From: Pseudomonadota bacterium
GTDB taxonomy: Bacteria; Pseudomonadota; Gammaproteobacteria; Xanthomonadales; Rhodanobacteraceae
Direction: 5' to 3'
NCBI GenBank assembly: GCA_023430685.1
Contig: JAEYZH010000177.1
Location: 1-6,906 of the forward strand
Length of the DNA stretch: 6,906 nucleotides
Shown here: piece by piece, positions 5,974-6,906 of the stretch
How positions within the stretch are numbered: the first letter of the stretch is position 1
Layout of the letters: every line of letters begins with the position of its first letter
Position numbers and translations under genes: made by a program
Notes under the pieces: generated by a model
Seen by the model: only the letters and a program-made list of their open reading frames with translations
What the model was told of the DNA's origin: nothing
Databases searched by the model: none

Positions 5974-6906
5974 ACATGCACGCGATCGAACGTCGCTGGG
6001 CCGAGCTCGTTCCGTTGTTCGAGCGTGCCGGCGCGCTGTCGCCGGACGAGCTCGACGCGTTCCTGGATCGCCTGGGCGACGCGGAGCTGCGCGACGCATT
6101 GCGTGCACTGCTGTCAGGCACCACGCGCACCGGCGCACTCGACCGCGACAGCGGCGCGTACGCGGCGCGACTCATCGATGCAGGCGGCGGCCTCGAGGGC
6201 GTCCTGCTCGGCCCGTGGCGCGTCGGCGCGCTGATCGGAAGCGGCGGCATGGCGAGCGTGTTCGCGGCCACGCGCGCGGACGGCGCGTTCGAGCAGCAGG
6301 TCGCGATCAAGGTGCTGCGACACGGCCTGCACGACGCGTGGGAGCGCGAGCGCTTCCTGCGCGAGCGCACGCTGCTCGCGCGCCTCGAGCACCCGGGCAT
6401 CGCACGCGTGCTCGATGGCGGGCTGACCGCGCGCGGCGTGCCGTGGTTCGCGCTCGAGTACGTCGACGGCGAGCCGGTCACGCGCCATTGCGATCGCCTG
6501 CGTCTCGCCGTCGACGCGCGCCTGCGCCTGTTCGAGGGCCTGTGCGCGGCGGTCGATCACGCGCACCACAACCTCGTCGTGCACCGCGACATCAAGCCCT
6601 CGAACGTGCTCGTCACGCGCGAGGGCAGCTACAAGCTGCTCGATTTCGGCATCGCAAAGCTCATCGACGAGGCCGGCCACGACGACGACACGCGCACCGG
6701 CCTGCGTCGCCTCACGCCGGCCTATGCGGCGCCCGAGCAGTCCCAGGGCGGCGACGTGACCACTGCAACCGACGTCTACGCGCTCGGCGTGCTGCTGCAC
6801 GAGCTGCTCGCCGGTACGCGGCCGCTGCGCCGCGCCGACGGCACGCTGCAGCCGATGTCGGCCGCGGTCGCCGGCGCGCATGCGGAGGCGGTCGCGGCGG
6901 CGCGCT
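5970..6906 (+). CDS. Hanks-type Ser/Thr protein kinase (N-terminal 312 residues, cut by window edge)
   Basis: The ATG at 5970 overlaps the sigma stop (ATGA), and the frame is open to the right edge, so the C-terminus is outside. Residues 1-80 form an N-terminal segment (RWAELVPLFERAGALSPDEL, then an E/D/L-rich helix) typical of kinases coded beside TIGR02999-type sigma factors. The kinase domain starts near residue 82 with the Gly-rich loop IGSGGMASVF (89-98). It continues with the ATP Lys114 in VAIKVL, a likely helix-C Glu132, the catalytic loop HRDIKPSN (205-212, Asp207), DFGIAK (225-230) and APEQ (254-257). All key residues for activity are present. An Asp-rich activation segment (DEAGHDDDTRTG) contains two Thr, candidates for autophosphorylation. 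Relatives often carry a transmembrane segment and TPR repeats after the kinase domain, which cannot be checked here. A second ATG two codons later is equally possible. Translational coupling suggests that it acts on or with the sigma factor; that is inference. Confidence 0.93.
   Translation, partial: MNMHAIERRWAELVPLFERAGALSPDELDAFLDRLGDAELRDALRALLSGTTRTGALDRDSGAYAARLIDAGGGLEGVLLGPWRVGALIGSGGMASVFAATRADGAFEQQVAIKVLRHGLHDAWERERFLRERTLLARLEHPGIARVLDGGLTARGVPWFALEYVDGEPVTRHCDRLRLAVDARLRLFEGLCAAVDHAHHNLVVHRDIKPSNVLVTREGSYKLLDFGIAKLIDEAGHDDDTRTGLRRLTPAYAAPEQSQGGDVTTATDVYALGVLLHELLAGTRPLRRADGTLQPMSAAVAGAHAEAVAAAR

Noticed and set aside
5395..6881. Minus-strand open frames antisense to the sigma factor and kinase genes
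   Set aside because: They are shadows of the plus-strand genes. The plus frames carry full sigma region 2/4 and kinase motifs; the minus frames show none.

Overview
The window is about 70% GC by eye, with strong G/C bias at third codon positions. The gene content points to a gammaproteobacterium of the Lysobacterales (Xanthomonadales), perhaps Rhodanobacteraceae or a Dokdonella-like genus. The clues are a YcgL protein, a Lysobacter/Achromobacter-type lysyl endopeptidase homologue with a C-terminal IFADGFE tail, and a sigma factor / Ser-Thr kinase pair of the type common in this order. This placement is inference from gene families, not a database match.

Layout. Four genes lie on the minus strand. 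Reading from about 5160 down to 1 they are: a MASE1-PAS-PAS-PAS-GGDEF diguanylate cyclase (2580-5159), a secreted lysyl-endopeptidase-like serine protease (1024-2502), a YcgL-family protein (673-933), and an integral membrane protein cut by the left edge (1-563). Gaps between them are 77, 90 and 109 nt, so they may be partly co-transcribed, but a candidate promoter or strong SD precedes some of them and they may also be separate units. A 280-bp divergent intergenic region (5160-5439) separates them from a plus-strand pair: an ECF-like sigma factor (5440-5973) and a Hanks-type Ser/Thr kinase (5970 to beyond the right edge). This pair shares an ATGA stop/start overlap.

How the genes may work together. 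The plus-strand pair looks like a self-contained signalling module. The sigma factor lacks the acidic DAED-type patch of region 2.2 and carries Gly-Thr-Thr-Ala there instead, next to a co-translated kinase. That pattern fits activation of sigma by threonine phosphorylation rather than release from an anti-sigma factor. The divergent cyclase would make c-di-GMP at the inner membrane. It has an AGDEF active site and has lost the RxxD inhibitory site. The protease is exported and keeps its catalytic triad and the lysine-specificity Asp. It differs from the classical enzyme at the two residues credited with that enzyme's unusually high activity, and it gains a cysteine pair. No RNA genes, CRISPR arrays, insertion sequences or prophage features were seen. 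The most unusual features are the sigma/kinase pair and the protease.
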